Source: an uncultured Lachnospiraceae bacterium
GTDB lineage: Bacteria; Bacillota; Clostridia; Lachnospirales; Lachnospiraceae
DNA: 8,381 nt
NCBI GenBank assembly: GCA_910577675.1
Contig: CAJTOR010000026.1
Coordinates: forward strand, 1-8,381
Reading direction: 5' to 3'
The notes below the pieces were generated by a model. The model saw nothing but the letters and a program-made list of their open reading frames with translations, did not search any database and was not told the DNA's origin. Of the stretch, positions 1-4,466 are shown in pieces. Numbering within the stretch: the first letter of the stretch is position 1; every line of letters begins with the position of its first letter. A program made the position numbers and the translations under genes.

Positions 1-48
1 AAAAATTATACCATACCCAATTACGAAAAGCAATCTGCACTTTGCCCC

Positions 49-199
49 GTTCCGCCTATCCAGACCGTCAAGGGGCGAGTAGTATTTTTTTGCAGAGGAC
101 GCGAAAAAATCTCCACTCTTAAACCCTTGACCGTCTGGATTTTTGCCGCCCGCATTTCGCCGCCGAAAACGGGGAACAGGATTTTACACCCTGCCCCCG
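49..199 (+). repeat. Direct repeat copy A (carries an inserted inverted-repeat core)
   Basis: Positions 49-74 and 139-199 match positions 2591-2678 almost base for base, including a stretch containing ccgccgaaaacggggaacag in both. Copy A has an additional 64 bases (75-138) that copy B lacks. The 3' part can fold on itself through cagg/cctg and gggg/cccc. No protein is supported here: the only long reading frame, on the minus strand, lies entirely within the repeat. The repeat's identity is not known to me; it behaves like a dispersed intergenic element. Confidence 0.8.
58..140. repeat. Nested inverted-repeat element (MITE-like or hairpin)
   Basis: The outer arms are atccagaccgtcaaggg (58-74) and cccttgaccgtctggat (124-140). 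They are reverse complements at 16 of 17 positions. An inner pair of arms, attttttttgc-like at 84-93 and gcgaaaaaat at 101-110, pairs at 9 of 10 positions. The whole 83 bases could therefore extrude as one long imperfect cruciform or fold as RNA. There is no coding capacity. It could be a non-autonomous mobile element, a recombination site or a transcript-ending hairpin. Confidence 0.75.
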
Positions 200-250
200 C
201 GCCCCCGACCTCTCCCAAAGAGATGAAAAAATAAAATCGCCCGCAAACTC

Positions 251-279
251 TTGACGGACAAAAAATTTCATGTTAAGAT
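251..279 (+). promoter_or_regulatory. Sigma-A promoter for the antisense (antitoxin) RNA
   Basis: The -35 box is ttgacg (251-256), followed by a 17-base spacer and -10 box taagat (274-279). The -10 is preceded by TGt, an extended -10 motif. The predicted start is near 286. No plus-strand reading frame follows before the hairpin at 343-371, so the transcript should be a short non-coding RNA. Confidence 0.65.
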
Positions 280-285
280 AAGAAC

Positions 286-381
286 AAGAGGGAAACCAGA
301 GACGGTTTCATCCTAATGTCAATTTTTGTACAAAAGCACATCAGCCGTCACTAGTGCAAATAGTGGCGGCTATTTCTTTTT
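286..381 (+). ncRNA. Putative antisense RNA, type I antitoxin candidate
   Basis: The predicted transcript is about 95 nt, running from the promoter at 251-279 to the U-rich tract after the 343-371 hairpin. It converges on the minus-strand toxin gene and overlaps its last codons, stop codon and 3' untranslated region. Near its 5' end, gaaacc (292-297) and ggtttc (304-309) form a perfect 6-bp stem with a 6-base loop. This layout (convergent toxin mRNA and short RNA sharing a terminator) is known from TxpA/RatA, BsrG/SR4 and Fst/RNAII systems. That it acts as an antitoxin is inference from position. Confidence 0.55.
343..381. terminator. Shared hairpin terminator of toxin mRNA and antisense RNA
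   Basis: The arms agccgtcacta (343-353) and tagtggcggct (361-371) pair over 11 bp (one G-U) around a 7-base loop. On the plus strand atttcttttt follows, a good intrinsic terminator. On the minus strand the tract after the stem is poorer in T, so toxin transcripts may end less sharply there and run on into the antisense gene. The toxin stop codon lies inside the stem. Confidence 0.75.
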
Positions 382-468
382 ATCCTGGTCATGAAACACC
401 TGATAACTCAGGCCGACCAAGGTGACGAGCAGTATACATGTCTGGATCAGATCCGAGTATGTAACCAT
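370..468 (-). CDS. Holin-like small toxic membrane peptide (Hol_Tox/TxpA type)
   Basis: The 32-residue product begins MVTYSDLIQTCILLV and ends in DQDKKK. A short polar N-terminus with the T-Y-S-D-L motif is followed by one membrane-spanning segment (about residues 8-25) and a charged lysine tail. This is the usual build of the putative holin-like toxins and of TxpA/BsrG type I toxins, which damage the cell membrane when overproduced. The start at 468 sits 6 bases after a run of nine G on the minus strand (complement of 475-483), which serves as ribosome binding site. An in-frame ATG at 474 would add two residues but leaves no spacing. A convergent RNA promoter lies downstream (251-279). I see no clear toxin promoter, which must lie within or near the 5' part of the neighbouring pseudogene. 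Family membership is well supported; toxicity is inferred. Confidence 0.85.
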   Translation of the reverse strand: MVTYSDLIQTCILLVTLVGLSYQVFHDQDKKK

Positions 469-474
469 CTTCAT

Positions 475-519
475 CCCCCCCCCTTTCCCTTCAGTCTGGG
501 GGAACCGTCCTGAACCCCC
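475..519 (-). promoter_or_regulatory. Toxin mRNA leader with alternative G/C pairing around the ribosome binding site
   Basis: Read on the minus strand, the leader holds in order GGGGG (519-515), CCCCC (502-498) and the nine-G ribosome binding site (483-475). The C run can pair either with the upstream G run or with the ribosome binding site, so the two folds exclude each other. Masked ribosome binding sites are common in type I toxin mRNAs. The fold is predicted by eye only. Confidence 0.45.
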
Positions 520-534
520 GAATGTTGAAAGAGG

Positions 535-1011
535 GTGAAAAACCACCTTTGTCCTGGTATGCTAGCTAAAAATAAAAGCGGCTGGACACTACTTGAATAT
601 CTGGATATAAGTGAAAGTGATATAAGCAAATATCAAAATGTAACAGGTGCCTATGCTGTTTTGACGGTCGGAGATAAATATGTTGTTGGATATAATACCT
701 GGAGGAAGCAATGGGAATTTCCTGCGGGTGGTATAGAAGAGGGGGAAACAGCGAAGTAAGCGGCTATTAGAGAATTGTATGAAGAAACACATCAGAAAAA
801 TGTGGAACTTGATTTTAAGGGGTTATTCAAAGTTGAAGACACAAAAGGAAATATAAAATATCAGGCTATCTTTGTAGGTCGTGAAAACGAATTATCCCCG
901 TTTAATCATGAAGAAAATGATGAGATGGAAAAAATATATCTGTGGGATATGAAAGAAGATATAGGGTATGTAGATGAATGTGATAAAAAGATAGCAGAGA
1001 TGGTTTGCTAA
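535..1011 (+). pseudogene. Nudix hydrolase pseudogene, one in-frame stop in the Nudix box
   Basis: One continuous reading frame of 159 codons is interrupted only by TAA at 757-759. The start is GTG 535 or ATG 559, neither with a good ribosome binding site. Upstream of the stop are WRKQWEFPAGG and the first half of the Nudix box (G65, E71). Downstream comes AAIRELYEET with R79-E80 and E83-E84, the metal-binding half. The conserved glycine after EET is H86. An intact version would be about 158 aa, a normal size for a Nudix pyrophosphohydrolase acting on nucleotide-type substrates. TAA probably arose from GAA, since glutamate is common at this position. No other lesion is visible, so the break is recent or a sequencing error. 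The sequence is visibly more AT-rich than ileS. It shares little with the intact Nudix gene at 4474 apart from the motif, so it is not a recent duplicate. Confidence 0.8.
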
Positions 1012-1097
1012 TTTGATTTTTTAAGGTATTTTTAACGACAAAACCCAAATTTCAGAATGAAATAATAATAAAAAATCATTTCGACAGAGGAGAAAAT

Positions 1098-1826
1098 ATG
1101 GCTGAGTGGGTATCACATTTGATTGTAGCTGATCGAGTGTTAGAACAGTTGCCGCATCTAAAAAGACATGAGTTTTGTGTGGGGAATATTGCACCTGATT
1201 GCAACATTCCAAATGAGAATTGGACAGAGTTTACCCCTCCAAGGCAGGTTACACACTGGATGCAGGGCGAAAGGAAAAGGGCATCGGATTGTGACAGATT
1301 TTACAAGGAATATATTGTAAATAGATTGAATGAAATACAATCTAAGGAGGAATTATCCTTTCTGTTAGGATATTATTCCCACCTTATAACTGATGCAGAA
1401 TTGCAACGTACAATAAGAGATGAAAATCGTGTTGCTGCTGCTTGGGAAAGAGCTAAGAAAATACCGGAGCTTCGTGCAAAGGCAGAAGGACTTAATGAAA
1501 CATGGGATTCATTTAAGATTCTTTTCCCAAATCGTAATGAGCGCATGAAGGACTTTTATGTTATTGAAAGGGAATATCTGGATGGACATCCGGACTCCGG
1601 ATATATTACTGAAATTTGTGGCTTAGAAGAATTTCCGGATTATATTGATTATCTGCCGAAAAATGCAATTCCAATGAAAATAAAACTTATGTATTATATG
1701 CCAACTTTGGAAGAGGGAAAGTATCCTTTTATTGGATTTTCCAGAGATGAATACTGCGGGTTCTTGGAACGTGCGGTTGAAAACGTTGTGAATGCCATAA
1801 AGGAGATGGTGGAACAAGAACTCTAG
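1098..1826 (+). CDS. Zinc-dependent phospholipase C family protein
   Basis: The product has 242 residues. It begins MAEWVSHLIVADRVL and carries the histidine/aspartate pattern of the zinc-dependent phospholipase C superfamily (PF00882-like): H7, GNIAPD with D34, H53 in VTHW, and GYYSHLITDAE with H95 and D99. These residues would hold metal ions in an all-helical fold. There is no signal peptide or membrane segment, so it is probably cytoplasmic, unlike the secreted phospholipases that name the family. The true substrate of this small intracellular branch is unknown to me. The start is fixed by gaggag (1087-1092) ahead of ATG 1098. The gap after the Nudix pseudogene is 86 very AT-rich bases without a convincing promoter. 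A strong terminator follows at 1917. After its TAG stop the frame stays open for 25 more codons. Confidence 0.85.
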   Translation: MAEWVSHLIVADRVLEQLPHLKRHEFCVGNIAPDCNIPNENWTEFTPPRQVTHWMQGERKRASDCDRFYKEYIVNRLNEIQSKEELSFLLGYYSHLITDAELQRTIRDENRVAAAWERAKKIPELRAKAEGLNETWDSFKILFPNRNERMKDFYVIEREYLDGHPDSGYITEICGLEEFPDYIDYLPKNAIPMKIKLMYYMPTLEEGKYPFIGFSRDEYCGFLERAVENVVNAIKEMVEQEL

Positions 1827-1904
1827 AACTCCATCCGATCAGAAATTGCGATAGCAGCATGGGGATATGAGGAAGTAGAGGAGCGGATACTGAAATTCCT
1901 TTAA
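1827..1904 (+). other. In-frame tail after the phospholipase stop; related to 4020-4092
   Basis: After TAG (1824-1826) the same frame runs 25 codons to TAA (1902-1904) and reads ...IAIAAWGYEEVEERILKFL. Bases 1847-1881 match 4033-4067 at 30 of 35 positions without gaps, and weaker similarity extends to both sides. The second copy reads VIAA-stop-GHEEAVEQ. These look like remnants of one coding sequence that has been copied and has decayed. Its family is not recognised. The adjacency to the phospholipase frame may be chance. Confidence 0.5.
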
Positions 1905-1916
1905 CTAACGATTTTC

Positions 1917-1954
1917 ACAGCCGCCACTAGGGCAAGTTTGGCGGCTGTTTTTTT
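1917..1954 (+). terminator. Strong intrinsic terminator after the phospholipase gene
   Basis: A perfect 10-bp stem, acagccgcca (1917-1926) with tggcggctgt (1939-1948), is followed by six T. An outer inverted repeat, attttcac (1911-1918) and gtgaaaat (1957-1964), flanks it. Stem and loop closely resemble the toxin-locus hairpin at 343-371 (shared cactag and gcaa in the 5' arm and loop, tggcggct in the 3' arm), suggesting a common origin. Confidence 0.9.
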
Positions 1955-1983
1955 CGGTGAAAATAATTGTGTATTGCATGGCA

Positions 1984-2012
1984 TTGACTTTTGGATGCTG
2001 CCGTATTATAAT
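1984..2012 (+). promoter_or_regulatory. Near-consensus sigma-A promoter for the 73-aa gene
   Basis: The -35 box is ttgact (1984-1989), the spacer 17 bases, and the -10 box a perfect tataat (2007-2012). Transcription should begin near 2019, about 40 bases ahead of the ATG at 2059. This is one of the best promoters in the window. Confidence 0.85.
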
Positions 2013-2058
2013 CCGATTATGAACCAACCGGATTTGAAAAAGGCAGGAGGTACTATTT

Positions 2059-2280
2059 ATGTTGGGAACGGGGCAGGAACCAATCCCTATGGAAGCAGCG
2101 CAGAAGGATGGAAAAGACCATTCTGCACTTTTGCAGGAGATTCGTAAGTATAATGAGCTGTTATCCAAAACGAGCCCTAAGGTGAAGCTGGCATACGAAA
2201 CACCGGACGGGATGGTGATATATGAGCACACATATGCAAGAAAAGCAGGTCAGCCTTGGAACAGAGGGATTGCGTTGTGA
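2059..2280 (+). CDS. Small hypothetical protein, 73 aa
   Basis: The gene has its own near-consensus promoter and a full aggagg ribosome binding site (2045-2050) eight bases before ATG, so it is very probably expressed as a single-gene unit. The N-terminal part (about residues 10-36) is polar and likely helical, including ALLQEIRKYNELLSK. The second half contains KVKLAYETPDGMVIYEHTYA, which looks like a beta hairpin. There is no signal peptide, membrane segment or cysteine. I do not recognise the family, and the sequence does not show whether it is complete or a truncated N-terminus of a longer protein. A GC-rich hairpin follows directly, and the next gene converges on it. Confidence 0.7.
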   Translation: MLGTGQEPIPMEAAQKDGKDHSALLQEIRKYNELLSKTSPKVKLAYETPDGMVIYEHTYARKAGQPWNRGIAL

Positions 2281-2283
2281 ACC

Positions 2284-2316
2284 AAAGGGGCAGGGAATAA
2301 AAATACCCTGCCCTTT
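2284..2316. terminator. Hairpin between two convergent small genes
   Basis: gggcaggg (2288-2295) and ccctgccc (2306-2313) form a perfect 8-bp stem with a 10-base loop, extended by aaa/ttt if one G bulges. It sits 7 bases after the stop of the 73-aa gene and overlaps the end of the convergent 62-aa gene. The T tracts on both sides are short, so termination would be modest. It could serve both strands. Confidence 0.55.
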
Positions 2317-2504
2317 CAATCATCTTGAAAAAAATTAATTGCTGCATATGGTTCATTGGTGCAGACAGCCAAGCAAGGATATAGTTCATCCCCAGTGTGA
2401 ATCCAAAGAGTATCTTTTTTCTTTACCGCAGTTTGCACAAATTTTATTGCATCATCCACGGATTGAAATTCAAAAGTCCTATGGGCTGTGCTAATAAATA
2501 TCAT
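2316..2504 (-). CDS. Small hypothetical protein, 62 aa
   Basis: The start at 2504 is chosen over an upstream ATG at 2561 because aaggagg (complement of 2510-2516) lies five bases ahead of it and because the extended -10 promoter at 2552-2580 would exclude the longer form. The product reads MIFISTAHRTFEFQSVDDAI at its start, then a helix-like stretch ending AVKKK, then two likely beta strands TLWIHT and YPCLAVCTNEPYAAINFF. The strand-helix-strand-strand pattern with a hydrophobic end vaguely recalls Imm1-type immunity proteins, but the match is too weak to name it. No toxin partner is seen beside it. Function unknown. Confidence 0.7.
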   Translation of the reverse strand: MIFISTAHRTFEFQSVDDAIKFVQTAVKKKDTLWIHTGDELYPCLAVCTNEPYAAINFFQDD

Positions 2505-2525
2505 ATGTTCCTCCTTGGAAATGCA

Positions 2526-2546
2526 GATTTGTTGGTTGATTTGTTG
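2526..2546. repeat. Tandem 9-bp repeat in the leader of the 62-aa gene
   Basis: gatttgttg occurs at 2526-2534 and again at 2538-2546, exact copies 12 bases apart. They lie at about the predicted start of transcription of the 62-aa gene. Placement suits an operator or an RNA-binding site, but nothing identifies a binding protein. Confidence 0.6.
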
Positions 2547-2551
2547 TTTCA

Positions 2552-2580
2552 AGTATAGCACAATTTCTAGCCGAAAACAA
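2552..2580 (-). promoter_or_regulatory. Extended -10 promoter for the 62-aa gene
   Basis: On the minus strand TTGTTT (2580-2575), a 17-base spacer and TATACT (2557-2552) with an upstream TG (TGCTATACT) form a sigma-A promoter. The predicted start near 2545 leaves a leader of about 40 bases. Confidence 0.75.
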
Positions 2581-2590
2581 TCTTATATTA

Positions 2591-2678
2591 GTTCCGGCTA
2601 TCTAGACTGACAAGGGATTTTTGCCATTGCCATTTTGCCGCCGAAAACGGGGAACAGGATTTTACAACCCTGCCCCCG
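2591..2678 (+). repeat. Direct repeat copy B (lacks the inverted-repeat core)
   Basis: Bases 2591-2616 match the left end of copy A (49-74) and continue directly into the segment matching 139-199. The core 75-138 is absent, so only one diverged arm (tctagactgacaaggg) remains. Together the two copies flank about 2.4 kb holding the toxin locus, the Nudix pseudogene, the phospholipase-like gene and two small genes. Confidence 0.8.
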
Positions 2679-2868
2679 AAAACAGGTTTTAGATAGTACC
2701 AATAGTACGGCATACTGCTTTATGGAATATATCACAGAGGACATAAAGGACGATTCCACTTAATGAAGTAGTATGAATAATTGAAACTGATGTATGAGGG
2801 GAAAGGACTTTCGCTGTTTGATGATGAACTTAAAAATTCTCCATTGGACAAGATGAAACAATAATAAG
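2679..2868 (+). other. Gene-poor, probably decayed coding sequence
   Basis: Short open stretches resemble remnants of genes. One runs to a TAA at 2758 and reads AYCFMEYITEDIKDDST. Another, 2781-2864, reads LKLMYEGKGLSLFDDELKNS and ends KMKQ just before the terminator at 2869. Neither has a ribosome binding site or a recognisable family. The second, placed right against a strong terminator, looks like the surviving end of a lost gene. Confidence 0.4.
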
Positions 2869-2906
2869 AAGCCGCTGCTTGGGTTTTATCCATGCAGCGG
2901 CTTTTT
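2869..2906 (+). terminator. Intrinsic terminator
   Basis: aagccgctgc (2869-2878) and gcagcggctt (2894-2903) form a perfect 10-bp stem with a 15-base loop, ending in five T (2902-2906). It ends plus-strand transcription ahead of the convergent araC-type gene. The gene it once served appears to be lost. Confidence 0.85.
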
Positions 2907-2945
2907 ATGGTTGTTCTTCTTCAGTTGGGAAGTGAGTAAACGAGA

Positions 2946-2977
2946 AATTAAAAAGGATTAACCGGAATTTCTGGTTA
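2946..2977 (-). terminator. Probable terminator of the AraC-type gene
   Basis: Directly after the stop codon, taacc (2959-2963) and ggtta (2973-2977) pair, with further pairing inward and one mismatch on the minus-strand RNA. On the minus strand atcctttttaattt follows, giving a T tract. Stem stability is moderate. Confidence 0.55.
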
Positions 2978-3802
2978 TTAATTCTTTTCTATAGGTATCC
3001 AGATTTCGCAGTAATTCATATTTTCTGTATACATCTCAATATTATAATTGCCGGCAAGCTTGTATGCCTTGCAGGATGGCAGCCACTCGCTCCATATTTT
3101 TGTGTTCACATCCTGTAAAGATTTCGACAATGTTCCGTGACAAGGAAATACTGCCCATGTCCCGGCTGGAATTACTCTTGTTTCCAATCCCTTGGGTACT
3201 TCGTTTTCAGGACGGTAATTATCAGCTATCAAGTAATTAAAGTTCTGACCCTCACTGTCCATGCAGATTCCATACATTCCGCATACGATTTTCCCATTCT
3301 CACTTTTCATATGTTCCTGCCAAAACTCAGGAATTTTTTGATAGGAAGTTTCCGAATTGAATTTACGAGAAACTCCCATAACTGTGAATTGTTCTTTTTC
3401 TACAATTTTATACTCCAACATAGTACCACCTTCCAATGTAAGTTTTATTTTCAGCGGAGCAACAGAATTAAGGCTGCGGTTCTTTTCCCTTGCCTGTGAA
3501 GGCGTAACCCCATGAAACTTAGTGAATGCTTTTGCAAAGCTGTCTGGTGAACCATATCCATATTTCAGTGCAACGTCAAGCACCTTGATATCGGTTGAAC
3601 AAAGTTCCTGGGCAGCGAGTGTCAGACGGCGATTTTTAATGTACTCCCCAACTGTAAATCCACATAATACATTGAATATTTTTTGAAAGTAGAAACTTGA
3701 TACAAATGCTTTGCTTGCGATTTCATTTATATCAATATCCTCGGTCAGATGCTCTTCAATGTAATAAATTGCATTACGTATACCGTCATTCCAACTGTTC
3801 AT
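2978..3802 (-). CDS. AraC-family regulator with GyrI-like effector domain
   Basis: The product has 274 residues. Residues 8-106 form an AraC/XylS DNA-binding domain with two helix-turn-helix units: one around INEIASKAFVSSFYFQKIF (25-43), the other around VALKYGYGSPDSFAKAFTKF (77-96), followed by the typical HGVTPSQARE. From about residue 128 (MLEYKIVEKEQFTVMG) to the end lies a GyrI-like (SOUL/BmrR-type) ligand-binding domain with the closing pattern YCEIWIPI. In this architecture (Rob, MarA-like fusions) the C-terminal domain senses hydrophobic or cationic small molecules and the protein activates efflux or modification genes. No transporter or enzyme lies next to it here, so its target is unknown. 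The ribosome binding site aaggag lies about ten bases before ATG 3802. TATAAT-like boxes at 3838-3833 and 3905-3900 lack good -35 boxes, which would fit an activator-dependent or self-regulated promoter. Confidence 0.92.
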   Translation of the reverse strand: MNSWNDGIRNAIYYIEEHLTEDIDINEIASKAFVSSFYFQKIFNVLCGFTVGEYIKNRRLTLAAQELCSTDIKVLDVALKYGYGSPDSFAKAFTKFHGVTPSQAREKNRSLNSVAPLKIKLTLEGGTMLEYKIVEKEQFTVMGVSRKFNSETSYQKIPEFWQEHMKSENGKIVCGMYGICMDSEGQNFNYLIADNYRPENEVPKGLETRVIPAGTWAVFPCHGTLSKSLQDVNTKIWSEWLPSCKAYKLAGNYNIEMYTENMNYCEIWIPIEKN

Positions 3803-4151
3803 GAGTAGTATTCTCCTTCCTGTTTCACTGTAATTATATTGTACAACGAAATATTAAAGTTTTCCCGATATTTTTTGCTCTCTAGTGTGGGATGACCCCA
3901 TTATACTACAATTGTTTTCAAGAATCATTAAAATATTTAAGCTGCAGTCATGAAACGCGGAAGTTTTTTGCTATATTGTTTTTTGGCTTGTCAATTATAT
4001 TGGGTGAGGAGGATAAATCCCATCGGACAAGCTGTGATAGCAGCATAGGGACATGAGGAAGCAGTGGAACAGTTTCGAATTTCCTTTGACTATATATCAT
4101 ACGAACCTGAAATAAATATACAAAATACCAAAACTTGGGACATCTATACCC
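3803..4151. other. Intergenic region with a decayed coding remnant
   Basis: This holds the upstream region of the araC-type gene and, at 4020-4092, a copy of the sequence after the phospholipase gene. The plus frame through it has a TAG at 4046-4048 where the other copy has tryptophan, and then continues open to 4270, but there it runs into the operon promoter and T-box, so the later part cannot be a gene. An aggagg at 4007-4012 is not followed by a start codon. I see no intact gene. Confidence 0.5.
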
Positions 4152-4180
4152 TTGACAAACACCGCATTCTATACTATGAT
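4152..4180 (+). promoter_or_regulatory. Sigma-A promoter of the T-box / Nudix / ileS operon
   Basis: A consensus -35 ttgaca (4152-4157), a 17-base spacer and -10 tatgat (4175-4180, five of six consensus) predict a start near 4187. This lies just ahead of the first T-box helix. Confidence 0.85.
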
Positions 4181-4186
4181 AATGCT

Positions 4187-4455
4187 ACAGAAATAAATGC
4201 GAAGAGCGTTGACGAAGACAGTAGATGCCAGGAAAAGTGCGCAGCGAGCCGGGAGGGTGTGAGCCGGTGATGAGTATCTGGTATGGAAAATCACTTCCGA
4301 GCTGTGCGGCTGAATGCCCAGTAAGCCGTGCCGGTATCCGCCGTTATACGGATAATGTATAAAAGCTGGGGAAATTGCCCTGCGGCGTACATGAAAAATA
4401 GGTGGTTTGTAGCGAGTTGTGCCCTTATCCTGTTTGGATGAGGGCCTTTCTTTTT
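4187..4455 (+). promoter_or_regulatory. tRNA-Ile T-box riboswitch leader
   Basis: Stem I is recognisable by comparison with the known glyQS T-box: gaag (4214-4217) pairs cttc (4294-4297); AGTA (4220-4223) faces the specifier loop; atgccag (4225-4231) pairs ctggtat (4278-4284); agcga (4243-4247) and gggtgtgagccgg form the AG bulge and terminal loop. Specifier loop ggaaaATCac gives codon AUC (4290-4292), isoleucine, agreeing with ileS downstream. Stem II-type helices follow (cccag 4317-4321 with ctggg 4366-4370; tatccg 4335-4340 with cggata 4349-4354). The acceptor-binding TGGT is at 4403-4406, fitting ACCA of tRNA-Ile. Uncharged tRNA-Ile should stabilise the antiterminator and permit readthrough. 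Oddly, TGGT is followed by ttgtagcg rather than the usual accgcg. Confidence 0.93.
4421..4455 (+). terminator. T-box attenuator terminator
   Basis: gcccttatcc (4421-4430) pairs with ggatgagggc (4436-4445) over 10 bp with one G-U, loop tgttt, then ctttcttttt. The 5' arm can alternatively pair with the aatagg segment before TGGT to make the antiterminator, with one bulged base. Confidence 0.9.
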
Positions 4456-4466
4456 CGAGAAAGGAG
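4445..4466 (+). promoter_or_regulatory. Small hairpin overlapping the Nudix ribosome binding site
   Basis: cctttct (4445-4451) and agaaagg (4458-4464) form a 7-bp stem whose 3' arm covers most of the aaaggag ribosome binding site of the gene starting at 4474. In readthrough transcripts it could lower translation of the Nudix protein without affecting ileS. The role is inferred. Confidence 0.4.

Noticed and set aside
21..218. 65-codon minus-strand frame
   Set aside because: It lies wholly in the repeat and inverted-repeat element and reads low-complexity sequence forced by that structure.
757..759. Recoded or readthrough stop in the upstream Nudix gene
   Set aside because: TAA is an ordinary stop in this genome (it ends ileS), and no readthrough or selenocysteine-type element is seen; a nonsense mutation is simpler.
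1824..1826. Programmed TAG readthrough extending the phospholipase by 25 residues
   Set aside because: The protein already has a complete domain at 242 residues, and the tail has a decayed partner elsewhere; an open 25-codon stretch is easily due to chance.
1938..2147. 69-codon plus-strand frame
   Set aside because: It crosses the terminator T tract and the strong promoter at 1984-2012 and has no ribosome binding site; the 73-aa gene in another frame explains the region.
3950..4048. 32-codon frame with a hydrophobic, signal-like start, at first sight a second micro-toxin
   Set aside because: No ribosome binding site before the ATG, no match to the toxin motif, no opposing promoter, and its end is part of a decayed repeat.
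4064..4270. Open reading frame of 68 codons with a GTG start
   Set aside because: It runs through the operon promoter (4152-4180) and into stem I of the T-box, so its 3' two thirds cannot be coding. Only its beginning shows similarity to another remnant.
4276..4278. ATC at this place as the T-box specifier
   Set aside because: Its last base is part of the helix 4278-4284 with 4225-4231. By comparison with the glyQS leader the specifier lies just after that helix, at 4290-4292, which also reads ATC.
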